Positions 37,601 to 49,600 of a stretch of 64,000 nucleotides of DNA are shown one piece after another. The notes under the pieces are model-generated. The model was not told the origin of the DNA, did not search any database, and was given only the letters and a program-made list of their open reading frames with translations. The DNA is from Mesorhabditis belari (Eukaryota; Nematoda; Chromadorea; Rhabditida; Rhabditidae), in assembly GCA_958450365.1 (NCBI GenBank), contig CAUEEP010000921.1:976001-1040000 (forward strand), read 5' to 3'. Made by a program: the position numbers and the translations under genes. Position 1 is the first letter of the stretch. Each line of letters begins with the position of its first letter.

Positions 37601-40600
37601 TTCAAATGGATTCAAAAGGATTCAAATGGATCCAAATTGATTCAAATGGATTCAAAAGGATTCAAATGGATCCAAATTGATTCAAATGGATTCAAAAGGA
37701 TTCAAAAGGATTCAAATGGATCCAAATTGATCCAAATTGATTCAAATGGATCCAAATTGATCCAAATTGATCCAAATTGATCCAAATTGATTCAAATGGA
37801 TTCAAAAGGATTCAAATTGATCCAAATTGATCCAAATTGATCCAAATGGATCCAAATTGATTCAAATTGATTCAAATCGATGCCAATCCATTAAAATCAC
37901 TTCAAATCTTTCTCTGACCTTCTCATATCGCTTTCCGGTTGTCCGACGACTTCTCCTCTCAAACAACCCGTCACGTTCTCATATGCTCGATTCACATAAA
38001 GGACAACTCGCGCATCATCGATCACTTCAACCGCTTGATCAGCCTGTAAATGGTTGTAAAATCTTCCACTATTTGATTCCCATTTGCTTCCTTGTATTTC
38101 CTATTCTTACTCTTGTTAAACTCTAGTTTTGGCCCTACTTTTCTTCAAACAAACAAACAAACAAACAAACAAACAAACAAACAAACAAACAAGCTTCAAA
38201 CAAGAAAGAAAGATCTTCTAGCCAAGATCTTCTATTCAAGATCTTCTATTCAAGATCTTCTTTCACTTTTCTCCAAACTTTCTTTCACCAATTCCCTTTA
38301 AGTTTACTTTGATTGCTTTTAATCTTGATCCACAGGTTTACCCCGTTGAATTTCCCTTTCAAAACCTATTCAAACTCAAATTTAAACTCAAATTTAAATT
38401 CAAAATTGTCTTATGAGCACTTTGAGTAAGTAACTTGAGTAACTTATTCAATTTTTCAATGTTTTTTTCTAAAAATTTTCTTTATTTATTTTTAGACAAG
38501 TCTTGTTCCCTGAAGGTAAAGATTTTCTTTCTACAAATAGTGAAAAGTCTCAAGAAAACAGAGGAAAAGAAGGGGATGATCCGTCAAATAGGTGAAAAGT
38601 TTTAGAAAAAGAGAAAGAAGAGAGAAAGGAGAGAAAGAAGAGAAAGAAGAGAAAGAAGAGAAAGAAGAGAAAGAAGAGAAAAGGAAGAGAGAAAGAAGAG
38701 AAAGAAGAGAAAGAAGAGAGAAAGAAGAGAGAAAGAAGAGAGAAAGAAGAGAAAAGAAGTGTTTAAAGTGACGCACAATCGGCTTTTCCTTTGCAAGTTT
38801 TGGGGGAAAGAAAAGAGGAGAAGTAAAGAGAAGAGATTGAGGTGAAATCGGCGAGCACGATGAATTATGTGATCAGCTATGAGAAAAGAAAAGAGGAAAA
38901 CAAATTGATTTTCTTGGGGAAGTCAGCATGGTGTTGAGCACTGTTTATGGAAGATTTGAACCAAAGAATGGCCAACAATCTCGGATGAAAGCTCAGGACC
39001 GAAAGAGTTTGGATTGAAATGAGTAACTCCATTCAATTCCCCGACCCTGAAAACCGATGGGTACAAATTGACAGCTGAATATCTGTCATCAAAAAAGCCA
39101 AAGAGAAACCGGTAAATGACTGGCGAAGTGTTCTTTGTGCGCGCGCACAATCGCGCTCAATCTGGCACATCGTCCTGTTAGATATCGATTCCCTTTCGGA
39201 ATCGGTAATCAGCGCTGGAAAAGTTTTGTTTACGTTTTTTCAAGCATAAAGTAGCCTATTAAACTGTCAAATCGACTTAAATGCTTTCAAATTCGTCTTT
39301 CAAATGTCACATAATTAATTGAGGCATATGTGAGCGACATATGGTGGATAACTTTGAGAAAAAGAATGGAAACATTTCAAGAGAACTTCAAGAAGACTTC
39401 AAGAGAACTTCAAGAGAACTTCAAGAGAGCTTCAAGAGAGCTTCAAGAGAACTTCCAGAGAACTTCAAGAGAGCTTCAAGAAGACTTCAAGAGAACTTCA
39501 AGAGAGCTTCAAGAGAGCTTCAAAAGAGCTTCAAGAGAGCTTCAAGAAGACTTCAAGAGAACTTCAAGAGAGCTTCAAGAGAACTTCAAGAGAACTTCAA
39601 GAGAGCTTCAAGAGAGCTTCAAGAGAGCTTCAAGAAGACTTCAAGAGAACTTCAAGAGAGCTTCAAGAGAACTTCAAGAGAACTTCAAGAGAGCTTCAAG
39701 AGAGCTTCAAGAGAGCTTCAAGAGAGCTTCAAGAAGACTTCAAGAGAACTTCAAGAGAGCTTCAAGAGAACTTCAAGAAGACTTCAAGAGAACTTCAAGA
39801 GAACTTCCAGAGAACTTCAAGAGAGCTTCAAGAGAGCTTCAAGAGAGCTTCAAGAGAGCTTCAAGAGAGCTTCAAGAGAGCTTCAAGAGAGCTTCAAGAA
39901 GACTTCAAGAGAACTTCAAGAGAGCTTCAAGAGAGCTTCAAGAAGACTTCAAGAGAACTTCAAGAGAGCTTCAAGAGAACTTCAAGAGAACTTCAAGAGA
40001 GCTTCAAGAAGACTTCAAGAGAACTTCAAGAGAACTTCAAGAGAGCTTCAAGAAGACTTCCAGAGAACTTCTAGAGAACTTCAAGAGAACTTGAGAACTT
40101 TTATCCTTTTCCCCTTCAATTATTTTATTCTTTTTTTCGAATATTTTTCAAGAAATTTCATTGTATTCAATGTTTTCAGTAAAAAGAAACGACTACAATT
40201 TCTTTTTGGCATAAAAAAAGAACGATGGGAATACGATGGGAAAGGATTTTCAATCGATAACATGAAAAAGGAGAATTTATTCGGTTTTTAGGACAAAACG
40301 AGGCCGAAAATCATCGAAAATCAAAGAAATTCTTATGAAATCAATGAAAGGAATGAGAATTTCTTTCGTTAAATGATAGGCTTTTGATATCAATAGAAAG
40401 AGTAACTAATTCTCTACAAAATCAAGTTTAAAAGAAAACTCAAACAACGCCTTAGCTCAACGAAAGGTCTAAAATCTAAAAATTGTCATATAGAGAAAAC
40501 GGTTGAAAGGATCTTGTTGAAAATTTGGGAAATTATATAAAAAAGTGTACTCTATCTTTTTTATTTCGACACTAAATGAGGTTTATGCTGAAGAAAGTGT

Positions 40601-43600
40601 TTAAACGATCACTTTCCCATTGACAAATGTCAACGAGCTAGCTTTCTTTGAGAGGAAAGCTTTATGAAAGCTTTTTTTGAGCTTTATGAAAGGTTTATGA
40701 AAAGAAAAGCAAGAAAATCTCTCAAAGCTGATATTTGTACAGAAATATTGAACGCTTTTGCTCAAAGAAAAGAAAGAAATAAAACTTTTGCGTGTAAAAA
40801 GTTTCTTTAAAGGTCCATGGCCATTTCATTAATTTCATTTCTCCCAAATTCATCCAGTTACCGTATTTACTCTATTAGTGGGGTCCCCCACTATTTTTTC
40901 AATCCCCTTCCAGACGACCCCACTATTAGAGAGGACCCCACTATTATTGGGTTGATGCATAATTATCCGGACTTCTTTTATAAATGATTTTATTTAACAA
41001 AAAATAACATAAATAGTTAGAAAAATATGTTTAATTGATTATTCTGGAGCATATTCACCGCCTACATCAATAACTGATTGCCATTTGCTTGGAAGACGAT
41101 CGATTCCACGAGCGAAGAATAAACGATCTTTGGAGGCAATCCACGCTTTAACATCGTCTATCAAGTCATCCAAATCGTTGTAGATCTTATTTGTTTGCCA
41201 ATTTTTGAGCGATCGATTGACGTGGTAGTCCGTTGGGGCTTCTCCAGTTCTTTGAGATCGCGAAACGACTCTGCGGCAGACCATCCCTTTTCGAAGTGGT
41301 AGAGCATGATATGGCGAAGATGGATATGATTGTCGACACGCATTTTGTTCACTAAAGAATAACGAATATTTTAAAAAAAGAAATAGACAAAAAGCTTTCA
41401 AAACAAAAAAGATACAAGCACGCAAAAAGAAGTCCGGATAATTATGCATCAACCCAATAGAAAAATTTAAAAGAACATAAAACCAAAGTTTTAAGTTGAA
41501 AAGATATCAATTTTTCTCCGAAATTCTTGAAAAAACAAGTTTGGCTTCATATTTTATTTAGCTTTAACCGTAACAAAACATTAACAAACAGTAAAAGAAC
41601 TAATCCAAGAGATCAACAATTGATGTATCACTTTCGTTACCAATATTAGAGAGGACCCCACTATTTTTTCAACCCCCCTCCAGACGACCCCACTATTAGA
41701 GAGGACCCCACTAATAGAGTAAATACGGTATCCCAAAACTTAAAAACTTGAGTAATTAAAGGAAAATGGAGATAAAATGCCTTATTTCTGGCCGATCTTT
41801 ATAATATCTATATGCCAGAAGCCGTACGATAACGCAAAAATGAAAACATCTTTCTATAATCGTTTTCTTTTTGGCACTCGATGTTGGTTGGGTAATTAAA
41901 CCGGATGAAAAGCGAAAAATCGAGCAGCTTTTTCCTAGATCTGATAAAAAAATTCGTTTTCCTCGTCCTCGAAAACCCTAGGTTGCAAATTTTGGTTAAA
42001 AACCCTTGACTTTGTCTAGGTTTTTTTTGCTTGATTTAGGCTTACGCTTAAACTTGGGCTTAGGCTTAGGCTCTGGCTTAGGCTCTGGCCTAGGCTATGG
42101 TTTAGGCTATGGCTTAGGCTCTGGCCTAGGCTCTGGCTTGGGCTTAAGCTTAGGCTCTGGCTTAGGCTTAGGCTTAGGCTCTGGCTTGGGCTTAAGCTTA
42201 GGCTTAGGTTTAGGCTTAGGCTCAGGCTTAGGTTCTGGCTTAGGTTCTAGCTTAGGTTCTGGCCTAGGTTCTGGCTTGGGCTATAGCTTAGGTTCTGGCC
42301 TGGGTTCTGGCTTAGGCTTTAGCTTAGGTTCTGGCCTAGGTTCTGGCCTAGGTTCTGGCTTGGGCTATAGCTTAGGTTCTGGCCTGGGTTCTGGCTTAGG
42401 CTTTAGCTTAGGTTCTGGCCTAGGTTCTGGCCTAGGTTCTGGCCTAGGTTCTGGCCTAGGTTCTGGCTTGGGCTATAGCTTAGGTTCTGGCCTGGGTTCT
42501 GGCTTAGGCTTTAGCTTAGGTTCTGGCTTAGGTTTTGGCTTAGGTTTTGGCTTAGGCTCAGGCTTGGACTTAGTGCGAAGGCTAGCGGCTAGCGCCTCGC
42601 ACTAAGTCTATTTGGCTCAACCCCGATTTTCTGGATCTCAGCCAGTTCCCGGAGCTAAGGGACACCCGATTGCCCTTGTGCTTTGGAACCCAAGGGGAGT
42701 ATGCTTACAAAATTTCAGGTCACTCTCGTGCCTGGAAGTTGAGATAGTCTGGAAGTTGAAAAAGTCGATTTTACGATTTTTTTAGGCTTAGGCTTAGGCT
42801 CAGGCTTAGGCTTAGTTCAGATCTTGTGCTCATTGTAAGCTCATTGTAGCGCTTGTGACACATTATTAAAGCCTCACAGTCCCCTTGAATCACATATTAT
42901 TAAAGCCTCACAGTCCCGTATTTGCAAAATCCTAGAAGTCCTATGATTCTCATCCGGCCGATCGATTTGCGTCACTCGTCGACAAATCCCCCCAAATCCC
43001 GCAAATACCCCCGCTTTTCGTGCGTTATCGCCCCAAAAACATAGCAAAAACACTTTCGCATCAATTTTTTTTTGATTTTATTAGATTTGACAATCTTTGA
43101 GACAATTTTTGGCCAAAAAAATTCAAAAAAAATTTCTCAGCTTTGTAACCCAGGAGATTTCCTTGAGGAAAGCTGGAAAATAAAAGAAATAAAAGAAATA
43201 TAAAAAAAAGGAGCTTAGGAAATGGGAGAAAATGGTTTAAATGTTTTTTTTGAAGAAATATAACTTTCAAATGAGCTGGGAAAGGTTGTTGATTGTCAGA
43301 AATCAAAGATTTCTTTTAGGAAAACGTTTTCCAAGCTATTGAGGCTTAGGCTTAGGCTTATAAAATAAGACGAACCTCATCAAGAACGGCGAAAAGTGCA
43401 GGCACTACTCGTAGACGAGTCGACAGCCGGGAAATCCACTCGACAAGTGACGTGTCTCGACTCATCCACAAAACGTTCTGAAGTTGATTTTAAATAGAAA
43501 AAGACATTCACACGAATAATATGATATAAAAAATACAGAAACAGAAGCCCTAAGCTCTAAATATAACTTGGAAGAAGCTCTAAAGAAGCTCTAAATATAG

Positions 43601-46600
43601 CTCTAAAGAAGCTCTAAGCATAGCTCTAAAGAAGCTTTAAATATAGCTCTAAAGAAGCTCTAAATATAGCTCTAAAGAAGCTCTAACTTTAGCTCTAAAG
43701 AAGCTCTAACTTTAGCTTTAAAGAAGCTCTAAATATAGTTCTAAAGAAGCTCTAAGCATAGCTCTAAAGAAGCTTTAAATATAGCTCTAAAGAAACTCTA
43801 ACTTTAGCTCTAAAGAAGCTCTAAATGTACTAAATGTAGAAAAGAAGGAAAGAAACGGATTCTGACGTCAGGAGTGGATCTAATGGGATTGGATTCTGAC
43901 ATAATATGGATGTTAGATCGGATGTAGAATCAAGATTACACTAAATCTAAGTCTAGATCAGATTGGACGTCCGATCTAGAGCAAGTGAGGTCAAAAGTTC
44001 GATCTAGCACCAAGCTGATCACTCTAAATCTAAGTCTAGATCAGATTGGACGTCCGATCTAGAGCAAGTGAGGTCAAGAGTTCGATCTAGAATCAAGCTG
44101 ATCACTCTAAATCTAAGTTTGCTAGTTTTCTAGTTTTCTAGATTTCTAGTTTTCTAGCTTTCTAGCTTTCTAGATTTCTAGTTTTCTAGTTTTCTAGATT
44201 TCTAGCTTTCTAGATTTCTAGTTTTCTAGATTTCTAGTTTTCTAGTTTTCTAGCTTTCTAGGTCACTAGTTTTTGCTTCTGAACCATGCTTCTGAACCAA
44301 GCTCATGCTAGATGGTCTTAAACTTGGAAACTATTCGATAGCTTTGTACGTTAATTAGATTGCTTCTCATAACTCACATGTAGAATGTCAGCATGCGAGA
44401 GGGATCGTCGCCGCTTCTCCGAGATTGGCCTAGAGTTGGTTATTTGATTAAAAATAGCATTTATCTTCTAGTTCTATCTATTTCATTCCATTTTCTAGAA
44501 AAAAACTAGATAAAACTTTAGCTTACTTCTCTGAGATTACCACAAAAAACGTGTCATCAAGGGTGGAGGCGAGTTGGTGAAGTTGTCTGGAAAAGATCAA
44601 TCAATCAATCAATCAATAAACTGGCAAAATAGCAATAAATCAATAATCTATAAGATCTTAAATATCTATAGATTGAATAGAAATAGATTGAATAGAAATT
44701 TTAGATCTTTAGCTTGTTTATCCGGTTCAGTTTTTTGAATTTTCAATGGTTATGCCTTAAAAAGAAGCTTTATCGATCGTAAATACTGTAATAGTACCCC
44801 ACCGCCCTCGTACAGTCGCGTAGTCGCAAGGGTTTTTGAGTATTTTTAGTATTTCATTTTTTTCCGCCACCATCCGCTTACTAGGCCGGTTACTAGGCCG
44901 CTTACTAGGCGAGCGCTCTACCAATGAGCTACGCAGACAGTTATCATTGTCTCAGGCTATGCCTTTGATATTCAGCTTAGCGATATTTCAAGCATACACA
45001 CAGTTGGAAATGTTGGTTGAAAAAAGTTGGAAAAAAATTCGGCATTTATCGATGGGAATCCAATGGCAATGGTCGAACAAGGATTTGAACCAGCCACCTT
45101 CCGCTTACTAGGCGGGCGCTCTACCGATGAGCTACGCTGACAGCTATCGTCGCCTCTCAGGTTAGGCCTTATGTTGTCTTCTGCCTGAAAAACGGGAAAT
45201 TTGGCCGAACCCCCGATTTATAATGGATCTTTCTCCCCTTGCCAAACATGACCGAATAGTGTAATGGTAAGTGTGCGGGCTCTCGATCTGGGTTTTCCTT
45301 CTTCCCCACGGGTTCGGGTCCGCATGTCGCTTCGAAAACTTTTTGCTTTCTGGGTATAACTTAAAAAGTGGCTTTACCTATTGTAAATACTGTAATAGTA
45401 CCCCACCGCCCTCGTACAGTCGCGTAGTCTCAAAGTTTGTCCGTACAGTCGCGTAGTCGCAAAAGTTTTCTAGTATTTGATTGTTTTTCAAAGCGCCCGT
45501 ACTTTCAAAAAATACGTCTTTGGTATCAAAAAATAGCCCTGAATTTCAGCTATTTTTTGATACCTAAGCGAGCATTGTAGCAGAAACAGGTGGCGAGAAA
45601 GATGTGTTTAAAGTTAGACTACGCGACCGACCATCATTTTAGGAGGGCGCTACTATTACGAAGCGTTGCGTAGTCCAGCTTTGAACGAGTTTTTCTCGAC
45701 ACTGGTTTAAGCTACAATGTTCGTATAGGTATCAAAAAATAGCCCTGAATTTCAGCTATTTTTTGATACCTAAGCGAGCATTGTAGCATAAACCAGTGTC
45801 GAGAAAAGCGCGTTCAAAGCTTGACTACGCAACACTCCACACCGTCATTATGGGGGGGGCGGGGGCGGGGTGCTATTACAGTATTTGCGATAGCTCTAGA
45901 TTTGATTCTAAAGCGACTAGATGCTTCCAAAACCTGTAAACTATTCCTATTCATATCTTATTTTATCTCTTATTTCTCTAAATCTACAATAACATTTTAT
46001 ATTTCTTTCTCAGATTCTTGTATTTGCTTAATTTTTAATTTTTCACTTTGCCATTTGCACGATATCCGGTAATCGATTGTCGAGGAGTACGAGATGCGGT
46101 CGAAGCTGAAAATTTTCTTTCATAAATCTCGTTAAATATCATCATTGAATACTTTACGTACAAAAGACGGTGTTAGTATTGCGATGTACTTTCTAGCCAT
46201 TTTTCTTATACTAAACTGTTTTTCTGTTTTTATACTATCGTATAGCTCGATTAAAGAGCTACTTTTTGCAATTAAAGAGCTGCTTTTTGTAGAACCATGC
46301 CAGGCAAGGTCAGAGCTTGGTCTGACAGCTAGGCTAGACTAGCTGACAAGCCTGACAGCTAGCCTAGACTTAGTTGACAAGCCTGACAGCTAGGCTAGAC
46401 TTAGTTGACAGGTCTGACAGCTAGCCTAGACTTAGTTGACAGGTCTGACAGCTAGCCTAGACTTAGTTGACAGGTCTGACAGCTAGCCTAGACTTAGTTG
46501 ACAGGTCTGACAGCTAGCCTAGACTTAGCTGACAAGCCTGACAGATAGCCTAGCCTAGCTGTCAGGCTTGTCAGCTAGCCTAGACTTAGTTGACAAGCCT

Positions 46601-49600
46601 GACAGATAGCCTAGCCTAGCTGTCAGGCTTGTCAGCTAGCCTAGACTAGTTGACAGGTCTGACAGCTAGCCTAGACTTAGCTGACAAGCCTGACAGATAG
46701 CCTAGCCTAGCTGTCAGGCTTGTCAGCTAGCCTAGACTTAGTTGACAGGTCTGACAGCTAACGTAGACAGCTGACAGTATTATTATATAATATTTTCTTT
46801 TATAAATCACCTTTAGCTTTAAAAGATTACTATAAAAAGAAAAAAATTGGAAAAAAAAGAGTGTTTTTGTATTCGAGACGGAGATGACTAAAAATAGAAT
46901 TATGAAGTGAATTTTCTAACAAAATAAGGTTATTTTAGGTTAGATATCGAAATTTGAATTGAATTTGAAATGAATTTGCATTGAATTCCCCCTCACTTGT
47001 GCACAAAGTGGTTCGGCTTGATGGGGTGGAGCGATGGTGACATGCCAGCCTTGATGCTTGAGACGCTCGACGAACACACCCTCGCCAGTGCCCGCAGTGA
47101 TCACGAGTGCCTAGAAATTCGGCTTAATGGCTTAACTCGATGTTTAGCTTAGCGATATTTAGCTTAGCGTTATTTAAGCATAGTTCACGGTTTGCCAGTA
47201 TGCACACAGTTGGAAACGTTGATTGGAAAAAAGTCTGAAAAAGTTTGGAGATTTATCCCTGGGATACCAAATGGCCGCACAAGGATTCGAACCCACCACC
47301 TCCCGCTTATTAGGCGAGTGCTCTACCAATGAGCTACGCTGACAGTTATCATTGCCTCTCAGGATAGGCTTTATTTTGCCTACTGCCTGAAAAACGGGAA
47401 ATTTGGCCGAACCCCCGGTTTATCCTGGATCTTTCTCCGCCAGCCAAACACGATTGCATAGTGTAATGGTAAATGTGCGAGCTCTCGATCTGGGTTTTCC
47501 TTCTTTCCCACGGGTTCGAATCCCCTTGCAGCTTCTTGCCACGGAAACTTTTTGCTTTCTTTTGTAAAAGATTTTAAACGATTTTAAAAGACTTTTTATG
47601 AACTTTAAAGTGTACATTGATAATTATTTCTCATATAGAACACTCTAAAAAAATGATTTAACAACTTCCGACATTTCGACGATTCAATTCTTCACCTTAA
47701 GTCTTGATTCCCTTGTCAGAGCCAATTCAATCGTGACCAGCTGGTAAACAGACAGGTAAACTTGCCTCACCTTCAATCTATCTGATTCAAGCACAAGTTC
47801 AAGACAAATATTGTCTAGTTGTAGAAGTTGCTTGTTGCTGTTATTGCTTGTTTTCTAATAGGTTGATGCAAAAGTCTTTTTCATTTTTTTCGTACCTCTG
47901 TTAAAAAGTAACAAATTCACGAATTAATCTATAGTTTGCTCTATCAAAAAAAGTGTTTTTTTTGTTCAATTTGCATCTTTTTAAATGAATTTCGGTTCAC
48001 TTTCAAGCAAATTCGAGAGTGAAAAACGCCTTTTTCGTAAAAATCTATAAAAAAACTCTACGGAAAAATTGGCTGAATGAATTTCTCTGAAATTTTGGCG
48101 AAATATCAAACGTTTTTTTCTCTCTATCTTTTATCTATTGACACGAAGATAGGTTTTCTTTAGCTAAGGTGTCTAAACCGCTCAGGCTCAGGCTCAGGCT
48201 TAGGCTGAGGCTTAGCCTGAGCCTGAGCCTGAGCCTAAACCGCATCATCGAGTTAGCCCTTTTTGACTACCCGACTTCATACTCTCAAGAAAATCCAGGC
48301 ATCAAATATTTTTAAACGCGTTTTAATGTTATTTTGCAGAAAAATAATTGCTTTTTCTAATGAAATCAACCGTAGTTTAATTGGTTTAATTGGTGCATTT
48401 GTTGGCTTGAAACGGCAGACGAAAAGGAACAATGCATCAATGCATGCATTATGCATCAACCTAATATTTCTTATTTCTCCATATATTTTGCTCTAGATTA
48501 GAGGCATTTCTCTGCAAAACCCTGTAGTTTTTCTCGTAAGTGAGACGTGGCGCTAAGTCGGGCAGATGTGAAAAAAAAAGAAGAAAAAGGCGAAAAAGGG
48601 AGGGGTATCGATAGGGGTGAGGGCTAATCGAGGCCACTTTATGTGTCCAATTGGGAAAGGGGGGCCCTCAAACCCCCTTCAGCCTCCGCCTCTCCCGATG
48701 TTTTCTCGGAAAACACTGCTCCTTAGAAGTGATGCTAATAGATTTGATATATAGAAATAGAAAAGTCGATCATCTGCTAAGAAGTTAATTATCTTTTTGA
48801 TGAAAAAAAAACTGTGATCTGATCTATGGAAAGGCCACTGGACTCTAGCCTGTTCTAGTCTGTTTATTCAAGGAACAGCAAGGTCAAGTTCTGGACCAGA
48901 TCTAGGTTCAGGTAATCTTTAGTTTGGAACAATGATTTTGAAACCATGGACCCTGGACGACCCTAGATCCTAGACCCTAGACCCTGAGCCCTGGACCCTA
49001 GACCCTGAGCCTTGGACCCTAGACCCTAGATCCTAGACCCTAGATCCTGAGACCTGCACCCTAGATCCTGAGCCTTGGACCCTACACCCTGAGCCTTGGA
49101 CCCTACACCCTAGGTCCTAGACCCTAGACCCTGAGCCTTGGACCTTAGACCCTGAGCCTTGGACCCTAGACCCTAGATCCTAGACCCTAGATCCTGAGAC
49201 CTGCACCCTAGACCCTGAGCCTTGGACCCTAGACCCTAGGCCCTAACCCCTAGATCCTGGACCCTAAATCCTAGACCCTAAACCCTGAGCCCTGGACGCT
49301 AGATCCTAGATCCTAGATCCTAGACCCTGAGCCCTGGACTCTAGATCCTAAATCCTAGACCCTAACCCCTAGACCCTGGACCTTAGATCTTGGTTTCCCG
49401 GACCCTAGACCTTGGACCCTGGACCCCCCCTGGACCCTGGTTTCCTGGTTACTGCCCCTTTCAGTCTAGTTCCAGAAAGCTAGTTCGATAAGACAGATCC
49501 TTAGGATCTTAGACCTTAGACCCAGCTCTACCCCTGTCTGAACCCCGTCTCTGCCCACCCTTCCCCATCCAGTTTATCGAACATGCGATGTATCCGGGAT

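Noticed and set aside
39330..40291. Overlapping ORFs of 254 and 316 codons
   Set aside because: An 11-bp satellite without stops, antisense to the PDE8 gene, in an intron; the tail after 40095 is AT-rich noise.
42006..42605. 199-codon Gly/Leu/Ser ORF
   Set aside because: Translation of degenerate TTAGGC telomere-type repeats.
42950..43045. Possible extra PDE8 exon ([13 protein letters not shown] on minus)
   Set aside because: It does not align with the PAS region, has no clean acceptor, and the flanking exons at 43376 and 38043 already join in phase.
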